DNA of 64,000 nt, taken from positions 124,001-188,000 of the forward strand of contig NZ_SEMC01000003.1 of the NCBI RefSeq assembly GCF_004153195.1. The letters are read 5' to 3'. Positions 1 through 9,695 of this stretch are shown here, piece after piece; the stretch's first letter is position 1; every line of letters begins with the position of its first letter. Both the position numbers and the translations under genes were made by a program. Below the pieces are notes generated by a model that was given only the letters and a program-made list of their open reading frames with translations, searched no databases and had not been told where the DNA came from. This DNA comes from Sporolactobacillus sp. THM19-2. Its GTDB lineage: Bacteria; Bacillota; Bacilli; Bacillales; Sporolactobacillaceae.

Positions 1-231
1 CAGGGTGTCCAGCGCTTCCTGTTCATCCGGCCCATCCGCCGCGAGGACGATCTCTTCACCGAAAGCCGGAGCGACGCTCATGACGCCCATAATGCTTTTT
101 ACATTGGCGACCTTCCCGTCTTTCTCAAGTGTCACGTGCGAATGAAAACGTCCGGCTTCCTGGACAAAAAGCGCTGCCGGGCGGGCCTGAAGACCTTCCC
201 GCAACTGAACGGTGACCCTTTTGTTCACCAT
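1..231 (-). CDS. crh: Crh, HPr-like catabolite repression protein (3' end outside window)
   Basis: Crh is a regulatory paralogue of the phosphotransferase protein HPr. It is phosphorylated on Ser46 by HPr kinase (encoded here at 7640) and acts as corepressor of CcpA. The visible 77 residues begin MVNKRVTVQLREG. Position 15, the catalytic histidine of HPr, is glutamine (LQARPAALF), which defines Crh and means it cannot take part in sugar transport. Ser46 is present in the KSIMG motif. The ATG at 231 is preceded by a strong GGGGGGA-type ribosome site. About eight C-terminal residues lie beyond the window. It is the last gene of the rapZ-yvcK-whiA-crh run, as in Bacillus subtilis. Confidence 0.93.
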   Translation of the reverse strand, partial: MVNKRVTVQLREGLQARPAALFVQEAGRFHSHVTLEKDGKVANVKSIMGVMSVAPAFGEEIVLAADGPDEQEALDTL

Positions 232-250
232 ATGCTTTCCCCCCTTTCAT

Positions 251-1183
251 TTATTTCTGCCCTTGTCTGATTCTGTTTGCAATGGTATCCAGTTTCCTGA
301 AACGGTGGTTGATTCCTGATTTGCTGATCGGTTCGCCGAGCAATTCACCCAGTTCTTTCAGTGTAATATCCGGATGCTTGAGACGGAGCTCAGCGATTTC
401 ACGCAGTTTATGCGGAAGCTCATCCAGACCGATGCTCTTTTCAATCAGACGGATATTCTCCGTCTGACGTATGGCTGCCCCAACCGTTTTATTCAGATTT
501 GCTGTTTCACAGTTAACCAGACGATTGACGGAGTTACGCATATCTTTCACGATCCGGATGTCTTCAAAGTAGAAGAGTGCCCGGTTCGCTCCGATGATGC
601 TCAGAAAATCGGTAATCTTCTCGCCTTCTTTCATATAAATAATATACCCGTTTTTTCTTGGGAGTACTTTGACATTCAGTTCGAATGTATTCATCAGTTT
701 AGCCAAAGAACGGATATGATCTTCATAATTTGAGAAAATTTCCAGATGATAGGAAGATTCCGGATGATTCAGCGAGCCTCCTGCCAGAAAAGCACCGCGC
801 AGATACGATCTGCGGCAGCATTTCTGCTTAACCAGATCCGGAGCAATTTCTCTGGTAAACTGTCCCTGGTCGTCGATAATCTCCAGATCCCGCAGAAACG
901 GACGGGCCGACTCTTTCAGTCTGACAATATAAACATTATTCTTTTTCAGTCGCATTTTTCTACGGACAAGGATCTCAATCTGGTAATGATAGACCTGCTT
1001 GATCAGACGGTAGATGCGTCGGGATATCGCTGCATTTTCCGTTGCAATGTCCAGTTCAACGCGTTTGCTGCGAATGGTGATAAATCCATTCATTCGCGTC
1101 AGAGCGGCAAGTTCTGCTCTGGCGCAGCAATCCTTAACTTCAAGCATGGTCAGCTCTTTTTTTGTATCTGCAGCGAATGACAT
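251..1183 (-). CDS. whiA: WhiA, DNA-binding division/sporulation regulator
   Basis: This 310-residue protein matches WhiA of Firmicutes in length and layout. An N-terminal LAGLIDADG-homing-endonuclease-like fold occupies roughly residues 20-200 ([18 protein letters not shown] is the typical core, without nuclease function). A C-terminal helix-turn-helix covers about 220-300 ([20 protein letters not shown]). In B. subtilis WhiA binds the nucleoid and affects Z-ring formation; in actinomycetes it activates sporulation division genes. The gene sits 24 bases after yvcK and 19 bases before crh, so the cluster is almost certainly cotranscribed. Nothing looks truncated. Confidence 0.95.
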   Translation of the reverse strand: MSFAADTKKELTMLEVKDCCARAELAALTRMNGFITIRSKRVELDIATENAAISRRIYRLIKQVYHYQIEILVRRKMRLKKNNVYIVRLKESARPFLRDLEIIDDQGQFTREIAPDLVKQKCCRRSYLRGAFLAGGSLNHPESSYHLEIFSNYEDHIRSLAKLMNTFELNVKVLPRKNGYIIYMKEGEKITDFLSIIGANRALFYFEDIRIVKDMRNSVNRLVNCETANLNKTVGAAIRQTENIRLIEKSIGLDELPHKLREIAELRLKHPDITLKELGELLGEPISKSGINHRFRKLDTIANRIRQGQK

Positions 1184-1207
1184 CGGCAGTCCTCCCGCAA
1201 CTTTAAC

Positions 1208-2164
1208 TTATTCCCCGGAAAACAAAGTCATCAGAAGCTGCGCAATCGCCGCTTCGTTATGTCGTATGACCCCACCTGTCGTCCGGATCACAGGCGCACT
1301 GATCACTCTCAGGCCCTCTGCTTCCAGCTTATCACGGTCAACGGAAACCGGTTCTGCCTTTTCAGCAGCATAACGCTTCAGGATATCCGGCGCAATCGGT
1401 TGATTGTTTACGATAATCGTATCAAGAAAAGGGGCGCCCACATGCTGATTCATCACGGCCACATGATCCGATGCAGAAAATCCATCCGTCTCCCCCATCT
1501 GGGTCATCACATTACACACATATACTTTTTGCGCTTTTGACCGGGCAATCTCTCCGGCCAGTCCAGGTACGAGCAGGTTAGGTAACACACTTGTATAAAG
1601 ACTCCCTGGTCCGAGCGTAATCAGATCAGCTTCCCTGATCGCTTTGACGCTTTCCGGCAGCGGCCGTATATGATCCGGTTTTAAAAAGACCTTTTTGATC
1701 TTTTTTTTAACCTTTGGAATGCTGGACTCACCTTCAACGATCGTTCCGTCATGCATCACTGCTCCGAGAATGATGCTCTGATCGGCCGCCGGGAGGACTT
1801 CTCCATGTACATTCAGAATGTGGCTCATTTCCCTGACTCCCTTAACGAAGTCGCCGGTGATCGAAGTCAGTGCGGCGATCAGGAGATTCCCCAGAGAATG
1901 GCCGTTCAGCCCGCTCTCTGTCTTAAAGCGGTGCTGAAGCAGCTTTTCAAATATCGGTTCTACGTCAGACAACGAAACGAGCACATTGCGGATGTCGCCA
2001 GGAGGCGGAATGCGCAGTTCGTTCCGGAGCATACCACTGCTTCCGCCGTCATCTGCAACAGTTACAATCGCCGTAATATCTACGGGATAATGCTTCAGGC
2101 CACGGAGCACAGCAGGCAGTCCTGTACCCCCGCCGATCGCGACAACTTTTTTTCGTACCGTCAT
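1208..2164 (-). CDS. yvcK: YvcK/MgfK, gluconeogenesis factor (CofD-like UDP-sugar-binding protein)
   Basis: The 318-residue product has the YvcK signature near its N-terminus, GGGTGLPAVLRGLKHYP followed by TVADDGGSSGMLR, and the later LITLGPGSLYTSVLPNLLV segment of the CofD-like fold. YvcK binds UDP-sugars and is needed for growth on gluconeogenic carbon sources and for correct placement of the penicillin-binding protein PBP1 through a route overlapping that of MreB. It starts 8 bases after rapZ ends, so the two are translationally close. Length and all motifs are normal. Confidence 0.95.
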   Translation of the reverse strand: MTVRKKVVAIGGGTGLPAVLRGLKHYPVDITAIVTVADDGGSSGMLRNELRIPPPGDIRNVLVSLSDVEPIFEKLLQHRFKTESGLNGHSLGNLLIAALTSITGDFVKGVREMSHILNVHGEVLPAADQSIILGAVMHDGTIVEGESSIPKVKKKIKKVFLKPDHIRPLPESVKAIREADLITLGPGSLYTSVLPNLLVPGLAGEIARSKAQKVYVCNVMTQMGETDGFSASDHVAVMNQHVGAPFLDTIIVNNQPIAPDILKRYAAEKAEPVSVDRDKLEAEGLRVISAPVIRTTGGVIRHNEAAIAQLLMTLFSGE

Positions 2165-2172
2165 GGTCTCAA

Positions 2173-3036
2173 CTATCCTCTCTTAATGTCCCGGTGCGAC
2201 ACACTCGTCGGATAGTCAGCTGAAAGAGTCTTGCCAAGCCATTCCGTCAGAGCTACCGAGCGATGTTTCCCGCCCGTACAGCCTATGGCGATCACCAGCT
2301 GCCCCTTCCCTTCCCGTTTATACTGAGGCAGCATAAAGTGCAGCAAATCAGTTAATTTCTTTAGAAACTGCCGGGTCTCTGTCCACTTAAGCACATACTC
2401 CGAGATATCCGCATCCAGACCCGTCCGGTCACGCATATGTCTGACATAATACGGATTGGGCAGAAAGCGGACGTCAAACACAAGATCCGCATCGATCGGA
2501 AGACCATATTTAAATCCAAACGAAAGCAGGTTCACGCGAAAAGATGCACTTTCCGAACCAAATTCACTGATGATCCGGTCGCGAAGCTGCCGTGCAGACA
2601 AATCGGTTGTATCAATATAGTACTGTGCCAGCCCTTTAACCTCTTCAAGTTTCTCCCGTTCACGCCGGATACCGTCTATCGGCCGACTCTGCGGCGACAT
2701 CGGATGGGATCGGCGTGTCTCTTTATACCTTCTGACGAGTGTCTGATCTTTCGCATCCAGAAATAAAATTTTAGGTCTGATTTTATCTAACCTGCTTAAC
2801 GCGTCCAGTGATGAAAACAATGAATCGAAAAATTCCCGCCCGCGCAGATCCATAACCAGAGCCACTTTGTTTAATTTATCCGAGTCCGAATCCTGAATCA
2901 AATCAATAAATTTCGGCATCAGGGTTGGAGGCAGATTATCAATACAGAAATAACCCAGATCCTCGAAAATCCGTGTCGCAACAGTCTTTCCGGCACCGGA
3001 CATTCCTGTTATAATCACCACTTGAATGTCTTTCAT
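2173..3036 (-). CDS. rapZ: RapZ/YvcJ, nucleotide-binding P-loop protein
   Basis: RapZ (YvcJ) has an N-terminal P-loop GMSGAGKT at residues 11-18 that binds ATP or GTP, a Walker-B-like LRGREFF region, and the C-terminal domain with the conserved [10 protein letters not shown] stretch near residue 245. In enterobacteria RapZ controls GlmZ small-RNA decay and glucosamine-6-phosphate supply; in Bacillus YvcJ affects competence. At 287 residues the length is usual. It heads the rapZ-yvcK-whiA-crh group. The Nudix gene yvcI, found upstream in B. subtilis, is missing here. Confidence 0.94.
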   Translation of the reverse strand: MKDIQVVIITGMSGAGKTVATRIFEDLGYFCIDNLPPTLMPKFIDLIQDSDSDKLNKVALVMDLRGREFFDSLFSSLDALSRLDKIRPKILFLDAKDQTLVRRYKETRRSHPMSPQSRPIDGIRREREKLEEVKGLAQYYIDTTDLSARQLRDRIISEFGSESASFRVNLLSFGFKYGLPIDADLVFDVRFLPNPYYVRHMRDRTGLDADISEYVLKWTETRQFLKKLTDLLHFMLPQYKREGKGQLVIAIGCTGGKHRSVALTEWLGKTLSADYPTSVSHRDIKRG

Positions 3037-3344
3037 CCATGATCCTTCCCATCGCCTCTGAATTTCGGAAATGCTGAGTCATCAGGACTCCTGTCACTTC
3101 TTCTTTCAGTATACTCGAAAACCCGTGAATCAGGAAGGCTTTGGAAAATGGCTGCAAAAAAAACAGCACGGAATGACTTTCGCGCCGTAAATGATTTATT
3201 AATAACAAGGGGGGTCAATTCAATTTTATGATACCCCATTTTCATTTCAGAACCGTTACATCAAGATTAAAGATGGATAATACTGGAGCTGAAAGGGCGC
3301 TTTACGACTGCGACCAAAGGCACATTGTCCAGGCGCACCTCACA
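3037..3344. other. Intergenic stretch between rapZ and trxB
   Basis: These 308 bases replace the position where B. subtilis carries yvcI. I see no convincing gene. A weak inverted repeat, GGGGT near 3210 and ACCCC near 3232, lacks a proper U-tract and is not called a terminator. The segment probably holds the rapZ promoter. Confidence 0.4.
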
Positions 3345-4328
<984 letters not shown>

Positions 4329-4362
4329 TCAAATTGTAATCATTATTATCTGCTCATCACTT

Positions 4363-4390
4363 ATTTTATGCTAATGAATCGAAAAACCAA
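4363..4390 (-). promoter_or_regulatory. Likely sigma-A promoter of trxB
   Basis: On the minus strand a TTGGTT hexamer (4385-4390) and a TAAAAT hexamer (4363-4368) are 16 bases apart, about 70 bases upstream of the TTG start of trxB. This agrees with a vegetative promoter; no operator is evident. Confidence 0.45.
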
Positions 4391-4417
4391 TGTCCAGAAA
4401 GTTGCTCAGACAGCCGC

Positions 4418-5929
4418 TTAATCATGCACCAGTTCCTCTTCCCATTTACGATTCAGCACCTGAGAAAGCACTCCAATATGTTTTCGAATCCTGTAAACCG
4501 TCGTCCCGGCCAGATCGGCAACCTTTTTCTGAGAAGTTTTGACACCGAATTCTTTCTCCCATAAGTAATACAGAGCTGCCGCCCAGCCCAGACTGTCTGC
4601 TTCTTTGTCCGGTCCGATCACAGAATCGACCACGGACCAGAAGCTGTAGATTTCCGGCTGCTTCATCGCTTCTTTCTCGCCGCCTGTCAGCTTTTCAACG
4701 ATCCGCATGATTTCAAGGCGGCTATTCTTCATCCCTGTCTGATTTTCTTCAAGTAAGCGACCGGCAATGTCCCTGATCTGGGGCGTCGGACCTTTTCGAG
4801 CTGTATCCGCGAGCAGCTGCGCATCTCCATGATGAGAAAGATAGAAAAGTGAAAACAGCTGATAGGACAGGTTGTTCTCCCAGATTTCCTTTCGCAGCAG
4901 ATCCTTCACCATAAAGTTATCTGCCGTTGATTCTTCAAACATCATATCCTGAATTTTATTGTATTTGAATGGATGGAAGGGTTTATTACTGAAATAGTCC
5001 ACACGCTTCCAGTTTTTCTCCGCCTGCTTCCTGTCGCCTGAGTGAAAGGCGGCCAGCGCCAGCCAGAAGCGAAAGACCTGATCACAGTGAACCCCTCTTT
5101 TTTCCGCTATCCTGAGCCACCTGTAGGCCTTACTGTATTCACCGAGATAAAGATAGGTCGATCCGAGTTTTCCGCAGTGCTCCGGTACCATCGGATACAG
5201 GCTGTCCAGCCGGTTCAAAATCTGTTTCAGATGCGGCGTGTCCCCCTCCTGATAAAAAAAGGTCGCCATATTGCAGAGGGCATGAACGTTGCCCGGATCC
5301 TTACTCAGAACCAGGTCTGTTTCGGCAAGGGCCTGATTGATGTTTCCTGTTGAAAAATAGGCAATGGACAGGTTGTTCTGAGCCGCAAGAAAATCCGGAT
5401 TCAATTTGAGAACCCGCTGAAACAGCGCTGCGGCTTCGGTAAAGCGGCCGTGCTCAAGCGCCATCCGGCCCTTTTCATGTTCTTCTACATAAGCCGGCTC
5501 ATCATCGGGCAGTTCATCATCGGAAGACAGCATGTCGCACAGCTGCCTTGCTTCATCTGAAAAAGCACCGTGGGGCTCCAGCGTCATATAAAGCTTTGCC
5601 GCATCCAGCGCTTCATCGAATGCCCCCATATAGGCATAGTTATTTGCCATAAAAAAGTAGCATTCGGTCATATGTGTATCCAGCTCGCAGACCACTTTTT
5701 TGAGCAGACCGATTGAAGAATCATACTGCTCCAGTTCGGACATGATGGCGGCCTGCTGACACAGATATTCGACGTCATTCGGCCTTATTTTCAATGCGCG
5801 TTCCATATATTTGCTTGCGCGATTAAGATCTCCTTTTTCAAAACAGGTCATACCCCTCTGGTAGAAAAATTCGCCATTGGGATAAAAAGAAATCACCTGG
5901 GCCTTTTTGGGCCGGTTTGCTTCTTTCAT
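4418..5929 (-). CDS. yvcD: Tetratricopeptide-repeat protein, YvcD-like
   Basis: About 503 residues with at least six TPR units. Clear ones start near residues 20, 50, 85, 145 and 180 (for example GRFTEAAALFQRVLKLNPDFLAAQNNLSIAY). The C-terminal part, roughly 280-500, is non-repetitive and ends in a helix-turn-helix-like segment (KKVADLAGTTVYRIRKHIG). TPR arrays are protein-binding scaffolds; the partner is unknown. Position beside trxB matches B. subtilis yvcD. I place the start at the ATG at 5929 because GGAGG lies 12 bases before it; the frame stays open to 6010 but without a ribosome site. Confidence 0.75.
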   Translation of the reverse strand: MKEANRPKKAQVISFYPNGEFFYQRGMTCFEKGDLNRASKYMERALKIRPNDVEYLCQQAAIMSELEQYDSSIGLLKKVVCELDTHMTECYFFMANNYAYMGAFDEALDAAKLYMTLEPHGAFSDEARQLCDMLSSDDELPDDEPAYVEEHEKGRMALEHGRFTEAAALFQRVLKLNPDFLAAQNNLSIAYFSTGNINQALAETDLVLSKDPGNVHALCNMATFFYQEGDTPHLKQILNRLDSLYPMVPEHCGKLGSTYLYLGEYSKAYRWLRIAEKRGVHCDQVFRFWLALAAFHSGDRKQAEKNWKRVDYFSNKPFHPFKYNKIQDMMFEESTADNFMVKDLLRKEIWENNLSYQLFSLFYLSHHGDAQLLADTARKGPTPQIRDIAGRLLEENQTGMKNSRLEIMRIVEKLTGGEKEAMKQPEIYSFWSVVDSVIGPDKEADSLGWAAALYYLWEKEFGVKTSQKKVADLAGTTVYRIRKHIGVLSQVLNRKWEEELVHD

Positions 5930-6047
5930 AACTTCTTTCTGCCTCCGTAAAGCATGATTCATCACGTTCATTTCAGTATAACATACGATTAGGAAACATA
6001 CCGGTGACACGTTTATTACGTTTCATTTCTGCAGCACGCTTCCCGCT

Positions 6048-6701
6048 TTACATGGCTGCTGAATCTTCCCGACGGACGATGTCCAGCAGGTCAATCATGG
6101 AATCAAGGAAATAATCCGGGTGAAGTCCTTCCAGAACGGAACGCTCTTTGAGTGACCAGCTGACAGCCGCTGTCCGAACATGCGCCGATGAGCCGGCAAG
6201 AATGTCCGCCGGGCTGTCACCCACCATCATCGTTTGTTCTGCTGTTGCATGAAGGCGGGCTATGGCCGTTTCAACCGGTTCAGGATCCGGCTTAAAATGT
6301 CCAACTTCATCTCCGGCAACAATCGTCGAAAAATAATCGTTCATATGGGTTAACGTTAATCCGCGTTCCACCATATCCCGCCTTTTCGTACTGACCACAC
6401 CCAGATGGCACCCGGCCTTCCGGAGATTCTGAAGCGTCTCATGTACGCCCGGGAATTCCGTTACCAGCTGGTCATGATGCCGACTGTTATATTCCCGGTA
6501 TACAGCAACCATCTCGCCGGCCAGGCGGGCATCCACCCGGCTGAAACTGGCATGCAGCGGCTCGCCGATAAACGGGATCAGATCCTCCTTGGTGTATTGA
6601 CCTGGAAAATAGCGATCCAGTGTATATTGAAAGGACGCAAGAATCAGCCGGTTTGTATTGATTAGTGTTCCATCAAGATCGAACAGCACAGTCTGAATCA
6701 C
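6048..6701 (-). CDS. ppaX: Pyrophosphatase PpaX (HAD family)
   Basis: PpaX hydrolyses the pyrophosphate made when HPr kinase/phosphorylase dephosphorylates P-Ser-HPr, pulling that reaction forward. HAD motif I is FDLDGTLINTN at the N-terminus, motif II is VVSTK near residue 105, and motifs III/IV are in KPDPEP...MMVGDSPADI. A GTG start at 6701 (VIQTVLFDLDG), preceded by AGGGAGG eight bases upstream, gives 217 residues, the normal PpaX length; the ATG farther upstream includes the ribosome site and is unlikely. The order hprK-lgt-ppaX is that of Bacillus. Confidence 0.93.
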   Translation of the reverse strand: MIQTVLFDLDGTLINTNRLILASFQYTLDRYFPGQYTKEDLIPFIGEPLHASFSRVDARLAGEMVAVYREYNSRHHDQLVTEFPGVHETLQNLRKAGCHLGVVSTKRRDMVERGLTLTHMNDYFSTIVAGDEVGHFKPDPEPVETAIARLHATAEQTMMVGDSPADILAGSSAHVRTAAVSWSLKERSVLEGLHPDYFLDSMIDLLDIVRREDSAAM

Positions 6702-6747
6702 ATTCAGACCCTCCCTCTGCATGTGTTGTGTTGCCCCCGGACATACT

Positions 6748-6780
6748 GAAGTGCCGCCTGTATTTTTCGAGCGGCACTTC
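6748..6780. other. Intergenic hairpin between lgt and ppaX
   Basis: A perfect ten-base inverted repeat, GAAGTGCCGC (6748-6757) with GCGGCACTTC (6771-6780), encloses a 13-base loop. Neither side has a U-tract, so it is not a simple terminator. It may modulate processing or translation within the hprK-lgt-ppaX transcript. Confidence 0.5.
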
Positions 6781-6794
6781 CTGAATCTATCCAG

Positions 6795-7601
6795 CTAGTC
6801 CAGATAACGCGGACGCTTTTTATCAAATATCCGCCAATACAGAATCAGTCCGATACCGATAATGATCAGCACGACCGAGAGCCACTGGGATACCCTGAGC
6901 GTGCCAAACATCAGACTGTCTGTACGCAGTCCTTCAATCCAGGCGCGGCCGGCTGCATACAGCATCATGTATGAAACAAACACTTCGCCGCGTTTCAAAT
7001 TCACACGTCTCAGGATAAGAAGCACAATAAAGACCAGAAAATCCCACACGGATTCATATAAAAAAGTCGGAACATAGTAAGAACCGTTAATCAGCATCTG
7101 ATTAATAATAAAGTCGGGGAGATGGAGATTTTCCAGTGCTTCACGTGTTGTTTCAGCCCCATGTGCCTCCTGATTGATGAAGTTTCCCCAGCGTCCGATG
7201 GCCTGACCTAGAATAACGCTTGGTGCTGCGATATCCGCGACCTTCCAGAACGGCAGCCGGCGGACGGCACAGAAAACAATAGCCGTTCCCACCGCACCGA
7301 TCAGGGAGCCATAAATCGCAATCCCGCCGTTCCAGATGGCGAAAATTTCCATCGGATGTTTTGAATAATAGGACCATTCAAAGATCACATAATAAAGTCG
7401 TGCAAAGATGATCGAAATCGGTGCAGCAAACAGGATCAGATCAACGTATGTATCCTGGGGCAGACCGCGTTTCCTGCCTTCCCGTATGGCGAGCAGCAGT
7501 CCGATCAATGCCGCAGCGGCAATAATGATCCCGTACCAGTATATGTGAATCGGCCCCAGCTGAATGGCGACACGATCCAAAGGCTCAATGTTCTGATCCA
7601 T
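6795..7601 (-). CDS. lgt: Prolipoprotein diacylglyceryl transferase
   Basis: Lgt transfers diacylglycerol from phosphatidylglycerol to the lipobox cysteine of prolipoproteins in the membrane. The 268-residue protein is strongly hydrophobic with about seven membrane segments. It contains the family signature [13 protein letters not shown] near residue 136-148 and the conserved YGIIIA helix near the start, and it ends in a short basic tail ([10 protein letters not shown]). It lies 38 bases after hprK and is likely cotranscribed with it. Confidence 0.96.
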   Translation of the reverse strand: MDQNIEPLDRVAIQLGPIHIYWYGIIIAAAALIGLLLAIREGRKRGLPQDTYVDLILFAAPISIIFARLYYVIFEWSYYSKHPMEIFAIWNGGIAIYGSLIGAVGTAIVFCAVRRLPFWKVADIAAPSVILGQAIGRWGNFINQEAHGAETTREALENLHLPDFIINQMLINGSYYVPTFLYESVWDFLVFIVLLILRRVNLKRGEVFVSYMMLYAAGRAWIEGLRTDSLMFGTLRVSQWLSVVLIIIGIGLILYWRIFDKKRPRYLD

Positions 7602-7639
7602 CTTTAGTTGTTCACCTCAGTCTGTCAAGTATTCAACAG

Positions 7640-8560
7640 TTATCTTTCATGGAGTGTATCATTCAGGCGGTCGGAGAATTGCTGTGCCGCATGAAAGCCC
7701 ATATTTTTCAAACGATAGTTCATTGCAGCCACCTCAATAATGACGGCCAGATTTCGACCGGGGCGTACCGGAAGAACAAGACGGGGAACCTCTGTATCGA
7801 TCAGTTTCGTCTTTTCTTCATCCAGACCCAGTCTGTCATACACTTTGTTCTGATCCCAGAGTTCCAGATGGATCACAAGGGACACGCGTTTATAATTTCT
7901 CACTGCGCCGGCACCGAAGAGGGTCATGACATTAATGATCCCCAGCCCGCGTATTTCCAGTAAATGCTGGATCAGCTCAGGTGCATTGCCGATCAGTTCG
8001 GATTCACCCTCCTGGCGAATCTCCACTGAATCATCCGCGACCAGTCGGTGTCCGCGTTTCACCAGTTCCAGTGCCGTCTCACTCTTGCCGACCCCGCTCT
8101 CGCCGGTAATCAGTACACCGACTCCGTACACGTCCACGAGTACGCCATGTACAGCAGTCATCGGTGCAAGACGCGATTCCAGATAATTAGTAATCATGCT
8201 GCTCAGACGTGTTGTTTTCATTTTTGACTGAAGAATCGGTACATGGCGTTTGTTAGACGAAATAATGAATTCTTCCGGCACGTCAATGCCCCTGGAAATG
8301 ACGATACACGGCGTCTGAGCTGTACAGAGCTGAGAGGTACGCTTGTAGCGTTCATCCATGCTCAGTTCATTAAAAAAGGAAAGCTCGGTCCGTCCGAGAA
8401 GTTGCAGACGGCGTCTGGGATAATAGGTAAAATAACCGGCGATCTCCAGCCCCGGCCGTGAAATATCGCTGACGATGATTTCACGGTCAATTCCTTCTTT
8501 CCCGCTGACAAGTTTCAAATTGAAATGATTAATCAGTTCACTGACACGCACTTTGTTCAT
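7640..8560 (-). CDS. hprK: HPr kinase/phosphorylase
   Basis: HprK phosphorylates Ser46 of HPr and Crh using ATP or pyrophosphate, and reverses the reaction with inorganic phosphate. The 306-residue protein shows the Walker A motif GESGVGKSE near residue 154-162, the conserved DDSVEIR segment just after it, and the family signature [11 protein letters not shown] near 202-212, with an N-terminal domain of about 130 residues. Together with crh (1-231) and ppaX (6048) this window carries most of the PTS serine-phosphorylation switch. Confidence 0.96.
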   Translation of the reverse strand: MNKVRVSELINHFNLKLVSGKEGIDREIIVSDISRPGLEIAGYFTYYPRRRLQLLGRTELSFFNELSMDERYKRTSQLCTAQTPCIVISRGIDVPEEFIISSNKRHVPILQSKMKTTRLSSMITNYLESRLAPMTAVHGVLVDVYGVGVLITGESGVGKSETALELVKRGHRLVADDSVEIRQEGESELIGNAPELIQHLLEIRGLGIINVMTLFGAGAVRNYKRVSLVIHLELWDQNKVYDRLGLDEEKTKLIDTEVPRLVLPVRPGRNLAVIIEVAAMNYRLKNMGFHAAQQFSDRLNDTLHER

Positions 8561-8673
8561 GAGCCTGACCGCTCCTTATTGCTGTTGATATGAAACCGGC
8601 CGGCACTGCCCGCCCGGCTGCCATGATGAGGCACCTTTTGCCTTTATTTTACCATATATTTTCGCATTTCGGA

Positions 8674-9051
8674 TCAGCGCCGGCGAATGGGTTTAATGAT
8701 AAATGTCTGAATGATCAGCTGAAAGATTGCCATGATAATGGCAACAATCAGGGCACTGCCGAATCCGTCCAGCTGAAAGGCAGGACCCATAATCGCCGAG
8801 GTCAGAAGCAGCATCAGGGCATTAATCACAAAGATAAAGAATCCAAGGGTCAGTAAGGTCACCGGCAGGGAGAACAGAATCAGGATCGGCCGGATGAAAA
8901 AATTGAGCAGGGACAGAATTACGCTCGCGACGAATGCCGCCCCGACTCCGGACAGATAGACCATGGTGTGTAAGTATCCTGCCAGCGTCATTAAAATAAT
9001 CATATTGATGATGATATTTATCATAACGTTGGCAAACCATCTCTTCATCAA
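8674..9051 (-). CDS. yvlD: YvlD-like phage-holin-family membrane protein
   Basis: 125 residues with four predicted membrane helices (approximately 8-28, 32-52, 55-80 and 92-115). The motif SLLNFFIRPILILFSLPVT is typical of the YvlD/phage holin family 4. The yvlC-yvlD pair sits next to hprK as in B. subtilis, where the yvl operon belongs to the sigma-W envelope-stress regulon. I see no clear sigma-W promoter upstream here. Function beyond membrane localisation is unknown. Confidence 0.8.
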   Translation of the reverse strand: MMKRWFANVMINIIINMIILMTLAGYLHTMVYLSGVGAAFVASVILSLLNFFIRPILILFSLPVTLLTLGFFIFVINALMLLLTSAIMGPAFQLDGFGSALIVAIIMAIFQLIIQTFIIKPIRRR

Positions 9052-9055
9052 AAAA

Positions 9056-9250
9056 TCACTCTCTCTGTTCGGGGATCACAAGATATGCCAGAAAATAGCC
9101 GATCACACAGGGGAAAAAGGCCGTAACGATTAATAATACAATAAAAATCAGACGAATCAGCGTCGGATCTATATTAAGGTATTCACCAATGCCGCCCAAT
9201 ACGCCACCAAGAATTTTATTTTCTCTTGACCGATACAGCTTTTTCTGCAT
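9056..9250 (-). CDS. yvlC: PspC-domain protein, YvlC-like
   Basis: A 64-residue PspC-domain protein: KKLYRSRENKILGGVLGGIGEYLNIDPTLIR is the diagnostic N-terminal half, followed by one long hydrophobic helix. PspC proteins sense envelope stress or bind partner stress proteins. A GGGAGG site precedes the ATG. It ends four bases before yvlD begins. The yvlA and yvlB genes that precede it in B. subtilis are absent; a repeat element and uvrA follow instead. Confidence 0.88.
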   Translation of the reverse strand: MQKKLYRSRENKILGGVLGGIGEYLNIDPTLIRLIFIVLLIVTAFFPCVIGYFLAYLVIPEQRE

Positions 9251-9393
9251 CTTTAGTTTCCTCCCGGAAAATATTTTTTTCTCACTTATTCAACTATACC
9301 CTTATGCCCTGCAGATTAACAAGCAGAATGTAGTCAACTTTGCTCCGGCCGGTCTGTGCGAATGGCTCTTTTAAGCTCCTGACGATTTATCTA

Positions 9394-9695
9394 TTTATCC
9401 CGCATTAACGGGCAGTAAGAACCCCCACCTCAAAGTAATCAGGATAAACACACATGCCCGGGTGAGGGATCACTGCCCGTAAAAGCCCGATGGGTTCAAC
9501 TAACAATCAGTGGGGATAAAGCCCCCCACTGATTGAAGTTTCACTTTATCCCGCATGAACGGGCAGTAAGAACCCCCACCTCAAAGTAATGAGGATAAAC
9601 ACACATGCCCGGGTGAGGGATCACTGCCCGCAGCCGCCCGATGGGTTCAACGAACAATCAGTGGGAATGAAGCCCCCACTGATTGAGTTTCACTT
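9394..9695. repeat. Tandem 151-base structured repeat, two copies
   Basis: Two near-identical copies start at 9394 and 9545. Each has a 9-base perfect inverted repeat, ACGGGCAGT paired with ACTGCCCGT, enclosing about 55 bases with a nested CCCCCACC / GGGTGAGGG pair. This is followed by GATGGGTTCAAC and a second hairpin, AATCAGTGGG with CCCACTGATT. The second copy ends exactly on the uvrA stop codon. A diverged third copy lies inverted at 27308-27490, so this is a dispersed family. No coding potential is apparent. Confidence 0.85.

Noticed and set aside
3205-3240. Hairpin in the rapZ-trxB gap as a terminator
   Set aside because: Short, bulged stem with no U-tract in either direction.
9394-9695. 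Tandem repeat considered as a CRISPR or a riboswitch
   Set aside because: Units of 151 bases are nearly identical along their entire length, so there are no spacers; placement after genes rather than before them and a third inverted copy point to a dispersed repeat.
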